Shown here piece by piece: positions 10,020 through 11,493 of a stretch of DNA of 11,493 nucleotides. Every line of letters begins with the position of its first letter. Position 1 is the first letter of the stretch. Position numbers and translations under genes: made by a program. The DNA comes from Phycisphaerales bacterium UBA1161 (GTDB lineage: Bacteria; Planctomycetota; Phycisphaerae; Tepidisphaerales; Tepidisphaeraceae), in contig DBZL01000044.1 in assembly GCA_002311745.1 (NCBI GenBank), positions 1 through 11,493 on the forward strand, written 5' to 3'. Below the pieces are notes generated by a model, which was not told the origin of the DNA, did not search any database, and saw only the letters and a list, made by a program, of their open reading frames with translations.

Positions 10020-10733
10020 TCAGGGGGCGCTGGGCGACTTGCACAGGCGCTTGGCCAGGTCCGACAGATTCTGATGCGCCAATTCGCAGGCGTAGTCTAC
10101 GGCGATGGTGGTGCGATAGGCTTCGATCTTTGTCAGCGAATCGCTCTGGGCATCGGCGGCGGCCAAAAAGGGAGCGTGCAAGCGCTCCCACAGGGCCATC
10201 ACGTTGCTGTACGTCGGCGGCGGAATCTGATCTACGGGCATGACCAGGGAGCCGCTGGGCAATAGGCGCATGAGTTCTTCCAGGGGCATGGGCTGCGGCG
10301 GGGGAAGCGGCGCTTCCAGGGGCACGATCGCCACAACCGGATGCGATGGTGTCGGATAGACGGCGGCCAGGAACGCATCCACGTACAAGCCGCGGCGGGT
10401 TTGCAACCGCCGGATTTGCACCGCCGGCTGGATCGATCCCCATCCGGCCACGAGCAATTGCCCGTGAGGAAATTTCTCAAGGATGTCTCGTCCAGAAATC
10501 TGCTGTGAAGAATCCCTGGCGATCAGATCAAGGCGAATGACCCCTTCGCCGCAGCGTTGGCGGCGTTGGCGGCGGGCTTCTTGCAGGGGCATGTACAGGC
10601 GGGCCAGAGCGTCGAAATCCTGCTGACGCAGGGCGGCTTCCTCGGCGGCCGCCAGGGTGCGCTCGGCCGCCAGGTACTCCATGCGCATGAGCTGCTCTTG
10701 GCCCAACTCGCACTGGACCTGGATGTCATTCAT
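10020..10733 (-). CDS. Hypothetical protein, helical ends with Pro-rich linker
   Basis: I do not recognise this 237-residue protein. Residues 5-60 are strongly helical, with a TPR-like rhythm (EYLAAERTLAAAEEAALRQQ, then LARLYMPLQEARRQRRQRC). Residues 63-135 look mixed strand/helix (GVIRLDLIARD, GQLLVAGWGSIQP, GLYVDAFLAAVYP). Residues 136-151 are proline-rich (PLEAPLPPPQPMPLEEL). Residues 176-230 are again helical. There is no signal peptide, membrane span or metal-binding motif. It is the second gene of a two-gene unit, 18 nt after the TAA of its upstream neighbour, so the two products may work together. No Shine-Dalgarno site is present; TACAAT ends 6 nt before ATG. The open frame, GC-rich third positions and operon position support it as a real gene. 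Confidence 0.75.
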   Translation of the reverse strand: MNDIQVQCELGQEQLMRMEYLAAERTLAAAEEAALRQQDFDALARLYMPLQEARRQRRQRCGEGVIRLDLIARDSSQQISGRDILEKFPHGQLLVAGWGSIQPAVQIRRLQTRRGLYVDAFLAAVYPTPSHPVVAIVPLEAPLPPPQPMPLEELMRLLPSGSLVMPVDQIPPPTYSNVMALWERLHAPFLAAADAQSDSLTKIEAYRTTIAVDYACELAHQNLSDLAKRLCKSPSAP

Positions 10734-10739
10734 GGCTGG

Positions 10740-10745
10740 ATTGTA
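10740..10745 (-). promoter_or_regulatory. -10-like TACAAT, 6 nt before ATG (leaderless candidate)
   Basis: On the minus strand the 18-nt gap after the upstream TAA contains TACAAT, then CCAGCC, then ATG. No coding constraint explains the hexamer, because it lies between the genes. It would give the second gene of the unit its own leaderless transcript. No -35 is evident. Confidence 0.5.
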
Positions 10746-10751
10746 CAGAGA

Positions 10752-11348
10752 TTAACCGATGGCGCGGCGCAGGGCGGCCACCACGTCCTGCCACTGCCGG
10801 CTGGTTTGCGTGGTCTCGTAGATCAGCAGGTCGCCCAGGGTCACGAAATCCCGGTTTTCCAAGGCGGATTTGATCTGCTTGAGTTGCTCGGTCATTTCCA
10901 GCAGAAGGTCGGTCAAGGGGCGCTGGCCGATGCGGATTTCTTCCAGATCAATTTTCAGAAGCCGGGCGGTTCCCAGAAGAGATTGCTGGGCGTTGTGCCA
11001 GGTGGTGAAGCAGCCGGAGAGTTTTTCCATGGCTTTGACGTTTTGGTTTTTTTGCAGCAGGTCGGCGGCTTCGGCCTTGAGGCGGTCGGCTTCGCCGAGC
11101 TGCGTCTCGACCTGGCCCAGGATGTCCAGGGCCATTTCCTTTGGCTCGGCGGTTTCGATGAAGACGGTGTGATCGCTCAGGGGCGATTTGCGCACGGCGC
11201 CAAGCTGGTGCAGGTCGGGCTCCTGGCCGTCGATCAGCACGTGCACCACCAGGCGGTTGGCTCGCTGCAGATGGGATAAAACCTGCCCGACGGTGCGCAG
11301 CCCCAGCTCCTCGGCTTTTAGAGGCGCATGATCGACGGTAACGGCCAT
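10752..11348 (-). CDS. Hypothetical protein, mostly helical
   Basis: This 198-residue protein is not recognised. Residues 1-70 contain strands (RLVVHVLIDG at 32-41 and TVFIETAEP at 61-69). Residues 71-197 are nearly all helical, with a coiled-coil-like stretch (LGEADRLKAEAADLLQKNQN) and the C-terminal DFVTLGDLLIYETTQTSRQW (167-186). It has no signal peptide and no membrane span. The frame is open upstream to 11438, but the ATG at 11348 is chosen because AAGGAG (11354-11359) lies 5 nt before it; the extra 30 residues have no such support. It heads a two-gene unit with the protein at 10020-10733, 18 nt apart. Its C-terminal pattern faintly recalls small proteins found near flagellar genes, but no flagellar gene is in the window, so I assign no function. 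Confidence 0.75.
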   Translation of the reverse strand: MAVTVDHAPLKAEELGLRTVGQVLSHLQRANRLVVHVLIDGQEPDLHQLGAVRKSPLSDHTVFIETAEPKEMALDILGQVETQLGEADRLKAEAADLLQKNQNVKAMEKLSGCFTTWHNAQQSLLGTARLLKIDLEEIRIGQRPLTDLLLEMTEQLKQIKSALENRDFVTLGDLLIYETTQTSRQWQDVVAALRRAIG

Positions 11349-11410
11349 AGGCGCTCCTTCGGCGCTGTGTATCGGCCAAAGTCGCCCGACAACGTGAAAA
11401 GGTCCGATAA

Positions 11411-11438
11411 ATAGTACCACAACCCGCGTAGGCACCAA
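11411..11438 (-). promoter_or_regulatory. Candidate promoter of the two-gene hypothetical operon
   Basis: On the minus strand TTGGTG (11433-11438) and TACTAT (11411-11416) are 16 nt apart. This would give a leader of roughly 55 nt before the ATG at 11348, which has a clear Shine-Dalgarno site. The matches are only partial. Confidence 0.35.
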
Positions 11439-11449
11439 ATCAAGCCCTG

Positions 11450-11459
11450 CATGTACATG
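11450..11459. repeat. Palindrome CATGTACATG
   Basis: A perfect 10-bp palindrome lies about 12 bp upstream of the candidate -35 of the hypothetical operon. It is flanked by CCCTG (11446) and CAGGG (11471), which are also complementary. It could be an operator; short palindromes also occur by chance. The window ends 34 bp further, with no gene visible. Confidence 0.3.
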
Positions 11460-11493
11460 TGGGGTTACGACAGGGCAACCGCATTCTCAGCCG

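Overview
The window looks like chromosomal DNA of a planctomycete, most likely of the Phycisphaerae group. The evidence is a GC-rich coding bias, a PEP-CTERM anchored secreted repeat protein, a GyrB ending in the ...[12 protein letters not shown] form I associate with Planctomycetota, a large HEAT/TPR membrane protein, and a mixed use of Shine-Dalgarno and non-Shine-Dalgarno starts. This placement is inference from protein style; no rRNA or other decisive marker is present.

Layout. Positions 1-182 carry no gene but hold a 12-bp inverted repeat with an inner hairpin. Positions 183-1070 (minus) encode a secreted six-repeat beta-propeller-like protein with a PEP-CTERM tail. Positions 1071-2345 form a long gene-poor stretch. 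It holds a decayed paralogue of that protein, a 173-bp direct repeat present twice, an AT-richer spacer, and a heptamer tandem array followed by a hairpin. Positions 2346-4028 (minus) encode a three-part protein: a cyclic-nucleotide-binding domain, a thioredoxin-like middle and a thioredoxin-reductase-like flavoprotein without the CxxC pair. It is divergent from a DsbA-type CPDC protein at 4119-4673 (plus). A second heptamer array fills the 44-bp gap to the convergent next gene. Positions 7446-4718 (minus) carry a two-gene operon: a HEAT/TPR membrane protein, then a 6-pyruvoyl-tetrahydropterin-synthase/QueD-type enzyme with a degenerate first half. gyrB reads away from this operon (7449-9914, plus). 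A compact double hairpin of repeat-element type separates gyrB from a convergent two-gene operon of unknown function (11348-10020, minus).

How the parts work together. The flavoprotein and the CPDC protein probably form a thiol-redox pair sharing a divergent promoter region. The tetrahydropterin synthase is co-transcribed with a membrane scaffold of unknown role. gyrB supplies the gyrase ATPase subunit. The two last genes are an unknown pair.

No mobile element, CRISPR array, tRNA or rRNA is visible, and I see no clear new defence or metabolic system. The most unusual signal is regulatory. Three genes without Shine-Dalgarno sites each have a TANAAT hexamer (TAGAAT, TATAAT, TACAAT) ending exactly 6 nt before the ATG. 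This is the geometry of leaderless transcription, and two of the three sit inside operons.
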